A stretch of DNA of 17,207 bases from Parcubacteria group bacterium (GCA_003565105.1 PXDG01000180.1:1-17207); one strand, 5' to 3'. Positions 8,514 through 15,570 are shown, counted from the stretch's first letter. The notes: generated by a model from the sequence alone, not told the origin. A program made the numbers and translations.

Positions 8514-8539
8514 AAGAAGGATGTAACTCCTTCTTTTGG
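8504..8539 (-). terminator. Rho-independent terminator of nrdAB
   Basis: The inverted repeat has perfect 12-bp arms (8510-8521 and 8528-8539) around a six-base loop. On the minus strand it is followed at once by TTTTTT (8504-8509). It begins 21 bp after the nrdB stop. This is a textbook intrinsic terminator. Confidence 0.92.
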
Positions 8540-8560
8540 CTTGAGTTCTATAGTATTATT

Positions 8561-9595
8561 TTACCACTCAAGTGCACCTCCTGTTTGATACTCAATCACT
8601 CGGGTCTCAAAGAAATTCTTTTCTTTTGCAATATCTACTGCTTCGGACATCCATGGGAAGGGATTTTCGGTGCCATAGACTATAGGAAGTCCTACTCGTT
8701 GCAGACGTCTATCGGCTATATATTCAATATACTGACGAAATCCATCTTGTGAAATCCCCATAATTCCTCGAGGAAAACACGTAGTGGCAAAGGTATATTC
8801 AAGATCTACCGCTTCTTTAATCAAATTTGTAATTCGATCTTGAAATTCAGGAGTCCATAATTCTGGTTGCTCTTCTTTGATAGTCTCAATTAAGTCGGCT
8901 CCAAAATTAAGGTGATTTGACTCATCTCTCATAATATATTGAATTTGTTCTGCTGAACCAACCATCTTTCCCTGTCTCTGAAATCCAAAGATAACCGCAA
9001 AAGCACTATAGAAAAATATTCCTTCCATAATCAAAGAGAAGACACATAGGTTTTCTAAGAACTTCTGATCTGATTCAAAGTCTCCTGTTTTAAAGTTTGG
9101 ATCAAAAATACCTTCATTAAAACTTAAAATAAAGGATGCCTTATTATAAATCGATTCTATCTCCCGATACATATTGAATATACTCCCGCCATCTAACCCA
9201 AGTGACTCTACAATATATTGATAGGCGTGGGTATGAATTGCTTCCTCATAGGCTTGTCTAAGTAAATACATTCGGACTTCTGGAGAGGTAATATGCCGAT
9301 ACGTAGCCAAGACAATATTATTTGCGGCTAAAGAGTCTGCGGTAGTAAAGAATCCAAGGACTACCTGAAATGCGTGGCGTTCATCTTCAGTAAGCACTGA
9401 GTTAGAACGCCACTGCTCTACATCTTTTTGCATTCCTATTTCTGTTGGTAACCAATGATTAGTGTTTCCCATATTATAAGCATCCCAAGCAAAGGTGTGT
9501 TTCATTGGATGCAATTGAACAACATCAGCGTCTTTCCCATTAATAATACGACGGTCATTCACATTTGTACGTTTGGTAGTAAATTCAATAGGCAT
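8561..9595 (-). CDS. nrdB: Class I ribonucleotide reductase, small (R2, radical-generating) subunit
   Basis: R2 holds the dimetal cofactor and starts the radical used by NrdA to reduce ribonucleotides to deoxyribonucleotides in the cytoplasm. All six metal ligands are visible: D87, E118, H121, E191, E225 and H228. The radical Tyr is Y125 (HTHAY, 121-125), and the radical-transfer residues W48 and Y336 are kept. The sequence IHTHAYQYIVESLGLD is closest in style to the chlamydial R2 group. Measured against the Chlamydia trachomatis ligands as I recall them (E89, E120, H123, F127, E193, E227, H230), every position is offset by exactly two. That enzyme has Glu at the first ligand and Phe at the Tyr site; here they are Asp and Tyr, which fits a tyrosyl-radical enzyme. 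The 344-residue length is normal for this group. It lies 38 bp after nrdA. AGATACC precedes the ATG by three bases; no Shine-Dalgarno is seen. Confidence 0.96.
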   Translation of the reverse strand: MPIEFTTKRTNVNDRRIINGKDADVVQLHPMKHTFAWDAYNMGNTNHWLPTEIGMQKDVEQWRSNSVLTEDERHAFQVVLGFFTTADSLAANNIVLATYRHITSPEVRMYLLRQAYEEAIHTHAYQYIVESLGLDGGSIFNMYREIESIYNKASFILSFNEGIFDPNFKTGDFESDQKFLENLCVFSLIMEGIFFYSAFAVIFGFQRQGKMVGSAEQIQYIMRDESNHLNFGADLIETIKEEQPELWTPEFQDRITNLIKEAVDLEYTFATTCFPRGIMGISQDGFRQYIEYIADRRLQRVGLPIVYGTENPFPWMSEAVDIAKEKNFFETRVIEYQTGGALEW

Positions 9596-9633
9596 AATGG
9601 TATCTTTATATGTTCTCTTACTATATGGATGTA

Positions 9634-12534
9634 TTAGCCACTACAGGACTCACATATTTGACCTTCTGCAATGGAAATAATATTATTCTTCGGAGTATAT
9701 CCACTCGACATTACTATCTCTCCATTTACGTGAGTTACCATTGGACTGAGAATCTCTGATTCATTTGAGACAGCTTTATTCGACTGAATATCTGATTGAG
9801 GAGCTGATTTTTTTTGTAATTGCTGGGCTGGAGATTTTTTAAAGTCACGCGTGTGGGTTTTACCAAATTGAGAAAGATCAACGGTTGATTTTTCTACCTG
9901 AGAAATACCAAGAGTTCTCAGATAATAAGTGGTTTTAATACCCATTTCCCAAGCATAGGTATAAATATCTGAAATATCTTTTCCAGAAACACCCTTATAG
10001 AAAATATTCAGTGATTGGCTTTGATCAATCCATTTTGAACGATAAGCAGCAGCTTTAATTAGCCACCTTCCATCAATATCAAACACTTCTTGATACTTCA
10101 ACTTAAGACTTTCAGGAATTTCAGGAATTTGAGAAATATTCCCATCAAAATACTTAAGCTTTTCTACCATTTCACGGTTCCAAAGGCCAAGTTTTTTAAG
10201 ATCTTCAATGAGATAATCATTGACCACGACGAAATCTCCTCCTTGATTAGCTTTTACATACAAATTCTTATAGATAGGTTCTACAGCTGGAATTGTCCCC
10301 CCAATATTGGCTGTCGTTGCGGTAGGAGCAATAGCCATCGTATTTGAATTCCTCATTCCAAATTGTTTGATATGAGTGCGAACAGGAGTCCAATCCATTC
10401 GAGAAATACGATCTACTGGGATAGAGGCGCCCCGTTCTTTTTCTAAAAGATCAAGAGTATCTATCGGAAGGAGCCCTCTGTCCCACTTGGATCCAGGATA
10501 AGTCTGATATGCACCACGTTCTTTGGCCAACTTACTTGAAGCATAAATTGCTTGGTAAGCAATGACCTCCATCATTTCATCAGAAAAATCAACTCCTTCT
10601 TCACTATCAAATCGAATATCTAATTGATACATTAAATCGTGTAACCCTGAGATACCAAGACCTACAGGTCGATGCCTCATATTAGCTACTTTGCCTTCAG
10701 ATGTTGGATAAAAATTAATATCAATAACATTATCCAACATTCGCATTGCAGTGGGAACAACTCGAGCAACTAACTCACGATCAAATTGACCATTTTTACA
10801 GTAATATTTCAAGTGAAGAGATCCCAAATTACAGACAGCAGTTTCTTCTGCTGAATTATTTAATGTAATCTCTGTACACAAATTTGAATTATGAATAACT
10901 CCAACATGATCTTGTGGCGATCGAACATTACAAGCATCCTTAAACGTCATCCAAGGATGCCCTGTTTCAAAGAGCATACTAACCATTTTTTTCCAAAGAT
11001 CTTTGGCCTTCACTACTTTGAAGAGCTTAATATTTCCCTGTTGAGCCTTCTTTTCATATTCTTCATATTTTCTTCGGAACTCTTGTCCAAAAATATGATG
11101 GAGATCTGGAGTCTCGTCTGGAGAAAAGAGTGTCCAATCTGCATCCGCTTGAACACGCTGCATAAAGAGGTCTGGAATCCAATTCGCAGTGTTCATATCG
11201 TGGGTTCTCCGACGCTCATCACCAGTATTTTTACGGAGTTCAAGAAAATCATCTAAATCTAAATGCCACGTCTCAAGATAGACAACCGCTGCTCCACGGC
11301 GCTTACCACTTCGATTAATTGCAGCAGTCGTATCATTGGCTACTTTCAAAAATGGGACAATCCCTTGACTTTCCACTCCAGTACCTTTAATCAAAGCTCC
11401 TGTGGCGCGTAAGTTCGTCCAATCTGTCCCGATACCTCCTGACCACTTACTCATTTGTGCATTATCTCCCATTACCTTAAAGATATGCGTAAGATCATCT
11501 TCTACAGTATTGAGATAACACGAGGAAAGCTGGGGAGTATTTGTTCCTGAATGAAACAACGTAGGAGTAGATGGGATATAATACAATGGAGACATTATTT
11601 CATAAAACTCTAATGCATACCGCTCTCGATCTTCTGGTTTTTCAGCTAGTGCCACTCCCATCGCAACCCGCATCCAAAAAGCTTGTGGAGTTTCAAACAT
11701 TCGCTTAGAAACAGGATCGGTAATAAAGTAACGATCATACAAGGTTTGAATCCCTAAGAATTTAAACACTTTATCCCGCTCTGGTTTAAGATGAGAAGCA
11801 AGCCATTCTAAATTATAATCTTTCATTTCTGAAGCCAAAAGCCCCATCTCTACCGCATCGTTAATGTTCTGAACAAATGTAGATCGGTACTGCTCCTCAA
11901 AGGTCTCATAATTGAGCTCAGGGCCAATAACACGCCGATATTGAACATTCAAAAGAAGGTTGGCAGCTAAGTAAGAATAATCTGGATCCCGTTCAATATA
12001 GGATCGAGCAACCATCACCATCACCTTAGAGAGTTCTTTCGTGGTAATTCTATCGTATACGCTATTGAGAGTAGCTTGAACCATACTCTCTAAGTCTAAG
12101 TCTTTAGAGAGACCCTGGGCTGCATACTCAAATGTTGTGCGAATATTATAGGTATTTAAGGACTGTAACTCTCCAGTAGACTTTTCTACTCGAAGGGTAG
12201 GATGAGCACTCGATATTCGAGCCTCTTCTTCTGCTCGTGCCTCTTCGTGAGCTTTCCGATACAAAATATACCCTTTCGCAACCTCATAAAATCCTCTCTC
12301 CATTAATTTTCGTTCTACAATATCTTGAATACCTTCAACACTTGGAATACGATCTACATAAGTCTTTTCCAATTCTTCTACCACCAATATAGTTACAATA
12401 TCTACTTCACTCGCCTCTTCTGGAGTAAAATTTTTCTTTACATCAAGGAAAGCTTTACTAATTGCTTTCCATATTTTTTCTTTATTAAACGAGACAGTTG
12501 ACTGGTCTCGCTTGAGTACTTGCGTAACGGCCAT
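9634..12534 (-). CDS. nrdA: Class I ribonucleotide reductase, large (catalytic) subunit
   Basis: NrdA reduces NDPs to dNDPs, drawing its radical from NrdB. Residues 4-95 form an ATP-cone, the allosteric activity domain that senses ATP/dATP. The catalytic barrel has C339 (SSCYL), the triad N551-C553-E555 in NLCTEI, C568 in AVCNLGS, and the radical relay pair Y870-Y871. The C-terminal CESC (C961, C964) is the redox shuttle served by thioredoxin or glutaredoxin. Between about 886 and 955 is a polar, Gln/Lys/Ser-rich segment that is probably a flexible arm for the C-terminal cysteines. All key residues are present and the 966-residue length suits a single-cone enzyme. It is the first gene of nrdA-nrdB and is preceded by an unusually rich control region. 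AGATAAC lies before the start and a usual Shine-Dalgarno is weak. The stop is TAA. Confidence 0.97.
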   Translation of the reverse strand: MAVTQVLKRDQSTVSFNKEKIWKAISKAFLDVKKNFTPEEASEVDIVTILVVEELEKTYVDRIPSVEGIQDIVERKLMERGFYEVAKGYILYRKAHEEARAEEEARISSAHPTLRVEKSTGELQSLNTYNIRTTFEYAAQGLSKDLDLESMVQATLNSVYDRITTKELSKVMVMVARSYIERDPDYSYLAANLLLNVQYRRVIGPELNYETFEEQYRSTFVQNINDAVEMGLLASEMKDYNLEWLASHLKPERDKVFKFLGIQTLYDRYFITDPVSKRMFETPQAFWMRVAMGVALAEKPEDRERYALEFYEIMSPLYYIPSTPTLFHSGTNTPQLSSCYLNTVEDDLTHIFKVMGDNAQMSKWSGGIGTDWTNLRATGALIKGTGVESQGIVPFLKVANDTTAAINRSGKRRGAAVVYLETWHLDLDDFLELRKNTGDERRRTHDMNTANWIPDLFMQRVQADADWTLFSPDETPDLHHIFGQEFRRKYEEYEKKAQQGNIKLFKVVKAKDLWKKMVSMLFETGHPWMTFKDACNVRSPQDHVGVIHNSNLCTEITLNNSAEETAVCNLGSLHLKYYCKNGQFDRELVARVVPTAMRMLDNVIDINFYPTSEGKVANMRHRPVGLGISGLHDLMYQLDIRFDSEEGVDFSDEMMEVIAYQAIYASSKLAKERGAYQTYPGSKWDRGLLPIDTLDLLEKERGASIPVDRISRMDWTPVRTHIKQFGMRNSNTMAIAPTATTANIGGTIPAVEPIYKNLYVKANQGGDFVVVNDYLIEDLKKLGLWNREMVEKLKYFDGNISQIPEIPESLKLKYQEVFDIDGRWLIKAAAYRSKWIDQSQSLNIFYKGVSGKDISDIYTYAWEMGIKTTYYLRTLGISQVEKSTVDLSQFGKTHTRDFKKSPAQQLQKKSAPQSDIQSNKAVSNESEILSPMVTHVNGEIVMSSGYTPKNNIISIAEGQICESCSG

Positions 12535-12580
12535 ACATTCTATAGTTATCTTTATTTCCCTGGTATTTCACATTGCTGAG

Positions 12581-12628
12581 GGTATATATATAATATCAAA
12601 ATATAGCGTTTGATACAACATATAGTAT
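12581..12628 (-). promoter_or_regulatory. Probable NrdR-box pair overlapping the nrdA promoter
   Basis: NrdR is the ATP/dATP-dependent repressor of ribonucleotide reductase genes. It binds two 16-bp boxes of consensus acaCwAtATaTwGtgt spaced about 31-32 bp apart. Minus-strand ATACTATATGTTGTAT (12613-12628) matches 13 of 16, including all the most conserved positions. Exactly 32 bp away, ATATTATATATATACC (12581-12596) matches 10 of 16. The linker is 16 bp. The first box covers the -35 and the second the -10. The second box is AT-rich and could match by chance. Confidence 0.6.
12590..12618 (-). promoter_or_regulatory. Promoter of nrdAB
   Basis: On the minus strand TTGTAT (12613-12618) is 17 bp from TATTAT (12590-12595), and TGA before the -10 gives an extended element. 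Transcription would start near 12583, leaving a leader of about 48 bases before the ATG at 12534. Confidence 0.6.
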
Positions 12629-12648
12629 ACAAACCAAATATTTCAACA

Positions 12649-12670
12649 CTATCCACAAAATTGTGGATAA
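12649..12670. promoter_or_regulatory. Inverted pair of DnaA boxes upstream of nrdA
   Basis: The minus strand carries a perfect DnaA box, TTATCCACA (12662-12670). Facing it on the plus strand is CTATCCACA (12649-12657), one mismatch away, with four bases between. Together they form an inverted repeat with 9-bp arms. A third near-match, TTATCCCCA, lies on the plus strand at 12743-12751. The pair is about 65-90 bp upstream of the predicted nrdA start point. DnaA is known to control nrdAB in E. coli through upstream boxes, so a similar role is a reasonable inference. A replication origin is a weaker alternative. Confidence 0.5.
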
Positions 12671-12675
12671 TATCA

Positions 12676-12703
12676 AAGAACAACCAACTGGATGGTTGTT
12701 CTT
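12676..12703 (-). terminator. Hairpin, probable terminator of the prepilin gene
   Basis: Perfect 11-bp arms (12676-12686 and 12693-12703) enclose the loop ACTGGA. It begins 52 bp after the prepilin stop. On the minus strand it runs into TTCTTTGATATT, a poor T-tract, so termination may be partial. There is no T-run on the plus-strand side. Confidence 0.55.
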
Positions 12704-12754
12704 ACCACCAATAGACATTTCAGGGAATTGATGATAAGAAAGTTATCCCCAAGA

Positions 12755-13183
12755 TCAGTCTATTTCACGAATCACAAGAGTGTCACTAATGTTCACAAAT
12801 ACTGTATACCCAGTACCATTCCCCTCTGCATAATTACTTACGGGGATTGATGTAATATAGTGAGGAACTAAAGCCCTCAGATCAACCAAACCATCACAAT
12901 CTGGAGAACCACTATCTTCAGATAAGGATCCTGTATCACAAATTTCTGTCTCAATATTGGGAATATTCTCAGGATACATTCTATTCATTAGATGATATTC
13001 TTTCAAGGCACTTTCCAGTACCTGCATATCACCACCGCGAGTCACTTTTTCAACGCGATTAAGTTGTTCATTAGGATCTAATAGTGTTAAACTCACTAAA
13101 ATTAAAAAACCTAAAGCTACAACCACTAAAAGAACTTCTAATAAAGTAAATCCTCTTTTACTCAAAAATATATAATGTTTCAT
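12755..13183 (-). CDS. Type IV pilin-like / pseudopilin prepilin
   Basis: This complete 142-residue prepilin has a basic leader ending KRG, then FTLLEVLLVVVALGFLILV. The cleavage site is after G11, with F12 as first mature residue and E16 as Glu5. The helix continues to about residue 55. The small C-terminal domain has a cysteine pair (EIC at about 82 and PDC at about 95) that could close a disulphide loop. It then has GLVDLRALVPHYITSIPVSN and a GTGYTVFV strand, a layout common in CPR pilin-like proteins. It should be an inner-membrane precursor that is assembled into a pilus or secretion pseudopilus. No assembly ATPase, platform protein or prepilin peptidase is nearby. It is flanked by the rplA terminator and by its own hairpin, so it appears to be a one-gene unit. 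It is the only gene here ending in TGA. AGG sits 14 bases before the ATG. Confidence 0.88.
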   Translation of the reverse strand: MKHYIFLSKRGFTLLEVLLVVVALGFLILVSLTLLDPNEQLNRVEKVTRGGDMQVLESALKEYHLMNRMYPENIPNIETEICDTGSLSEDSGSPDCDGLVDLRALVPHYITSIPVSNYAEGNGTGYTVFVNISDTLVIREID

Positions 13184-13215
13184 ATGATTACAACCTAATT
13201 AGTGAACAACTGATG

Positions 13216-13224
13216 ATTATCACA
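13216..13224 (-). promoter_or_regulatory. Possible extended -10 promoter of the prepilin gene
   Basis: The minus-strand sequence TGTGATAAT is an extended -10 element 33 bases before the ATG at 13183. No good -35 lies at 16-18 bp. This is the best candidate in the 297-bp gap between rplA and the prepilin gene. Apart from this, that gap holds the rplA terminator and one hairpin, and I see no small gene in it. Confidence 0.3.
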
Positions 13225-13331
13225 GTATGTATGCATATCTACTACTATATTCAAACGTGCTATGTGAGAATACTGCACAAATATAGCATATCTGAGAACC
13301 TATTTTTCCTAACCTCTTTTAATAGTACCAA

Positions 13332-13351
13332 ATAGACATTGCCATGTCTAT
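13332..13351. other. Perfect hairpin of unknown role in the prepilin leader region
   Basis: Eight-bp arms, ATAGACAT and ATGTCTAT, enclose TGCC. A second short inverted repeat, TGGGA/TCCCA, follows at 13351-13367. Neither strand has a T-run after it, so it is not an intrinsic terminator. It lies about 150 bp upstream of the prepilin start. Confidence 0.4.
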
Positions 13352-13420
13352 GGGAGATACCATCCCAAGATATTTTAGAAAAAACAAGCTAGTTAAAAAA
13401 CATAAATCTACCATATGTAC

Positions 13421-13454
13421 AAAAAAACTGATACCTACATAAAGTAAATATCAG
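13421..13454 (-). terminator. Rho-independent terminator of the secE-nusG-rplK-rplA operon
   Basis: On the minus strand CTGATA (13449-13454) pairs with TATCAG (13428-13433), with an inner TAC/GTA pair across a two-base mismatch. It is followed by seven Ts (13421-13427). A-rich sequence upstream can pair with the T-run and lengthen the stem. It begins 27 bp after the rplA stop. Confidence 0.75.
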
Positions 13455-13480
13455 CTTTTTATAAAAACTCAACTTGTCAA

Positions 13481-14167
13481 CTAAAGTTTAACTTTAATAG
13501 AAGGACTCTGAGTAAGAGTTAAATACGCAGTTTTAACAAACTCTCCTTTAACTTTCTCTGGGCGATTTCTATCTATCTCAGCAAGAAATTCTCGAATATT
13601 CTTAATAATGTCTTCTGTTGAGAAAGATACTTTCCCCACACTTTGATGAATCACACCTGATTTATCCATTCTAAATTCTGCTTTACCAGCTTTGAACTCT
13701 TGAATAGCTCGGGCTACATCTTCAGTAGTAGTTCCATTTTTGGGGGAAGGCATCAATCCTTTCGGACCAAGAATCTTTGCAATAGGAGCGATATATCTCA
13801 TAAAATCAGGAGTGGCAATAATAACATCTGCATCTATATTCCCTTCTGATTTAATCTGTGTAATTAGTTCTTTTCCTCCAATCTGATCTGCTCCAGCTTC
13901 CTTAGCCGCATTTGAAACAGCTTCATCATCAGTAAGGACAACGATTCGTTTTTCTTTGCCTACTGGTTTTGAGAGAAGAACCGTACCTCGAACAGACTGA
14001 GGTCCTTTTGTTCCTTTCAGATTCATTACCATATGAAGTTCAACACTTTCATCATACTTTCCTCGAGAAAGCTTAACAATAGTACTAACTCCTTCTTCTA
14101 GAGTGTATACTTGACTTTTATCAAGTGATTCTAATATTTTACGGTATTCTTTACTTCGTGATTTCAT
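13481..14167 (-). CDS. rplA: 50S ribosomal protein L1
   Basis: L1 forms the mobile stalk of the large subunit that helps release E-site tRNA, and in many bacteria it represses its own operon by binding the mRNA leader. The 228-residue length is normal. Domain II has the Rossmann-like stretch RIVVLTDDEAVSNAAKEAGAD (74-94) and the family signature LGPKGLMPSPKNGT (133-146). Domain I returns with FRMDKSGVIHQSVGKVSF (165-182), the RNA-binding face. It lies 59 bp after rplK and is the last gene of the operon, ahead of a terminator. No Shine-Dalgarno is close to the ATG; an AGGAG lies about 45 bases upstream, too far to use. The stop is TAG. Some CPR lineages lack L1, so its presence is of some taxonomic use. 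Confidence 0.97.
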   Translation of the reverse strand: MKSRSKEYRKILESLDKSQVYTLEEGVSTIVKLSRGKYDESVELHMVMNLKGTKGPQSVRGTVLLSKPVGKEKRIVVLTDDEAVSNAAKEAGADQIGGKELITQIKSEGNIDADVIIATPDFMRYIAPIAKILGPKGLMPSPKNGTTTEDVARAIQEFKAGKAEFRMDKSGVIHQSVGKVSFSTEDIIKNIREFLAEIDRNRPEKVKGEFVKTAYLTLTQSPSIKVKL

Positions 14168-14226
14168 ATCATTCTCATTACGTAGTCCAAACGAAAGGGA
14201 ATTCTTTCTCCTACCTATATACTTAT

Positions 14227-14658
14227 TTATGCTTGGTAGTCCAGCTCTACTCCCATTGATCGAGCTGTACCTTCTACAATTTTCATTGCAGCTTCGAGCT
14301 CAAATGCATTCAGATCTACCATCTTTTTCTCAGCAATTCGCTGACATTGCTCTTTGGTAAGTTTTCCTACTTTGGTCTTATTAGGTTCAGACGACCCTTT
14401 TGGAAGACCCAGTTCTTTTTTAATCAATGCAGATACTGGAGAAACTTTCAGAATAAAATCAAATGTTCTATCTTCAAAAATACTTACCTCAACAGGAATA
14501 ACTTCTCCTTGTTGATCTCGAGTAGCGTCATTAAATTTAATACAAAACTCCTGGAGTTTAATTCCATGGGGTCCGAGTGCAGTACCAACAGGAGGTGCTG
14601 GAGTAGCTTTACCTCCGATGATCTGCATTTTTACTAATGCTTTTACTGGCTTGCTCAT
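14227..14658 (-). CDS. rplK: 50S ribosomal protein L11
   Basis: L11 binds 23S rRNA at the GTPase-associated centre, contacts elongation factors and is needed for stringent-response signalling by RelA. The 143 residues cover the whole family. The N-terminal domain has the proline-rich [18 protein letters not shown] (16-33). The C-terminal RNA-binding domain has [17 protein letters not shown] (85-101) and ends [15 protein letters not shown] (125-139). Gene order nusG-rplK-rplA is the standard one. The 80-bp gap before it is large for the cluster and holds a possible internal promoter. L1 binding in this leader would be expected by analogy with E. coli, but I could not identify a convincing site. 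No Shine-Dalgarno is seen. The stop is TAA. Confidence 0.97.
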   Translation of the reverse strand: MSKPVKALVKMQIIGGKATPAPPVGTALGPHGIKLQEFCIKFNDATRDQQGEVIPVEVSIFEDRTFDFILKVSPVSALIKKELGLPKGSSEPNKTKVGKLTKEQCQRIAEKKMVDLNAFELEAAMKIVEGTARSMGVELDYQA

Positions 14659-14705
14659 ACCGTATATTACTTATATTCTATTCCACGATAGGGTTTTCGT
14701 ACTTT

Positions 14706-14734
14706 ATATTAGCACAAATATCGCTAAAGGTAAA
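14706..14734 (-). promoter_or_regulatory. Possible internal promoter before rplK
   Basis: On the minus strand TTTACC (14729-14734) is 17 bp from TAATAT (14706-14711), with TGC before the -10. Each hexamer matches four of six. The site directly abuts the nusG stop. A separate rplK-rplA promoter is known in E. coli, which makes this plausible. Confidence 0.35.
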
Positions 14735-14738
14735 GGGA

Positions 14739-15287
14739 TTATATCTTTTTAATTTGAAGAGAATCTAGCTCCACTGGAGTATTTCTTCCAAACATATTCA
14801 CCAATACTTTAATCTTTCCTCGAGACTCATCAATCTCAGATATTTTTCCTTCAAAATCTCGAAAGGGCCCATCTACAATCTTTACTAAATCATCTACAGA
14901 AACATTTAAAGTATGCTTCACTTCTTGTTTTTGAGTCTTTTTCTCAATAAAGTTCATCTCATCAGGAGATACAGGGATTGGAGTTGTTCCTGCTCCTATG
15001 AATCCTGTCACGTTCGGAGTATTTCTTACCACATACCATGAGGCATCTGTTACAATCATTTGTACAAAAACGTACCCAGGAAACATTCGTTCTTCTACAG
15101 TCACTCGCTTACCATTCTTAATCTTAATCTTTTTTTCCTTAGGGACTACAACATCGAATATATAGTCTTCCATATCAAGGCTATGGATTCGCTTGTTAAG
15201 GTTCTGTGCAACGTTATCTTCGAGCCCGGAAGCACTATGAATAACATACCAGTTTTTTTCTGCACTAATTGGATGCTGTTTAGCCAT
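14739..15287 (-). CDS. nusG: Transcription termination/antitermination factor NusG
   Basis: NusG binds RNA polymerase, raises elongation rate and links transcription to Rho or to the ribosome (through S10). The 182 residues comprise the NGN domain (about 11-115) with NWYVIHSASGLEDNVAQNL (12-30), PKEKKIKIKNGKRV (49-62) and the signature FPGYVFVQM (69-77). The KOW domain (about 132-180) contains DLVKIVDGPFRDFEGKISEID (133-153). All expected parts are present and the length is typical. It sits 35 bp after secE in the conserved pair. Upstream of the ATG there is no Shine-Dalgarno at all, only AT-rich sequence with an ACGCGT. The stop is TAA. Confidence 0.97.
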   Translation of the reverse strand: MAKQHPISAEKNWYVIHSASGLEDNVAQNLNKRIHSLDMEDYIFDVVVPKEKKIKIKNGKRVTVEERMFPGYVFVQMIVTDASWYVVRNTPNVTGFIGAGTTPIPVSPDEMNFIEKKTQKQEVKHTLNVSVDDLVKIVDGPFRDFEGKISEIDESRGKIKVLVNMFGRNTPVELDSLQIKKI

Positions 15288-15322
15288 ACCACGCGTGTTA
15301 ATTAGATAATATCAATGATTTA

Positions 15323-15508
15323 TTAGAACAGGAATGTTCTCAAGAGATAAGAGAAAAGATAATCTAGTCCTCCCAAGAACACAGCGAATGCGAGTGACAC
15401 TATAATTACAATAGTTGTATACATTCGGGTGCTCGAAGGCTTAGGCCAAGTAACTTTTTGAATTTCTTTCCATGACTGTTTTAAATACTGTTGGGTTGTC
15501 TGAATCAT
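15323..15508 (-). CDS. secE: Preprotein translocase subunit SecE
   Basis: SecE clamps SecY in the SecYEG channel in the inner membrane. This is the short, single-helix form (61 residues). An amphipathic N-terminal helix carries WKEIQKVTWPKP (13-24), the diagnostic family motif, and is followed by one transmembrane segment (about 30-57). The position directly upstream of nusG is the universal bacterial arrangement and supports the call. It is the first gene of its operon, with a promoter in the 66-bp gap after pyruvate kinase. The channel would also export the signal-peptide protein at 3137-5131. The stop is TAA. Confidence 0.96.
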   Translation of the reverse strand: MIQTTQQYLKQSWKEIQKVTWPKPSSTRMYTTIVIIVSLAFAVFLGGLDYLFSYLLRTFLF

Positions 15509-15543
15509 ATTCTCAAATCTAATAATTCCAATGCTCTTACTAT

Positions 15544-15570
15544 AGTATACAAATTTATAAAAAAAGTCAA
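15544..15570 (-). promoter_or_regulatory. Promoter of the secE-nusG-rplK-rplA operon
   Basis: TTGACT (15565-15570) on the minus strand begins four bases past the pyruvate kinase stop. TATACT (15544-15549) follows at 15 bp, or TACTAT (15542-15547) at 17 bp. The spacer is A/T-rich. The leader would be about 25-30 bases before the secE ATG at 15508. Confidence 0.55.

Noticed and set aside
12535..12754. Replication origin suggested by three DnaA-box-like sites and AT-rich sequence
   Set aside because: Genes on both sides run in the same direction, no dnaA or dnaN is near, and two of the boxes have a mismatch. Regulation of nrdAB explains the sites better.
12711..13340. Short direct repeat AATAGACATT on both sides of the prepilin gene (12711-12720 and 13331-13340), as if flanking an inserted cassette
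   Set aside because: Ten bases in AT-rich DNA is within chance, one copy is part of a local hairpin, and no integrase or other mobile-element gene is present.
13184..13480. tRNA or small protein gene in the gap between rplA and the prepilin gene
   Set aside because: No cloverleaf or T-loop consensus is visible and there is no open frame with recognisable sequence; only the terminator, a hairpin and a possible -10 element are supported.
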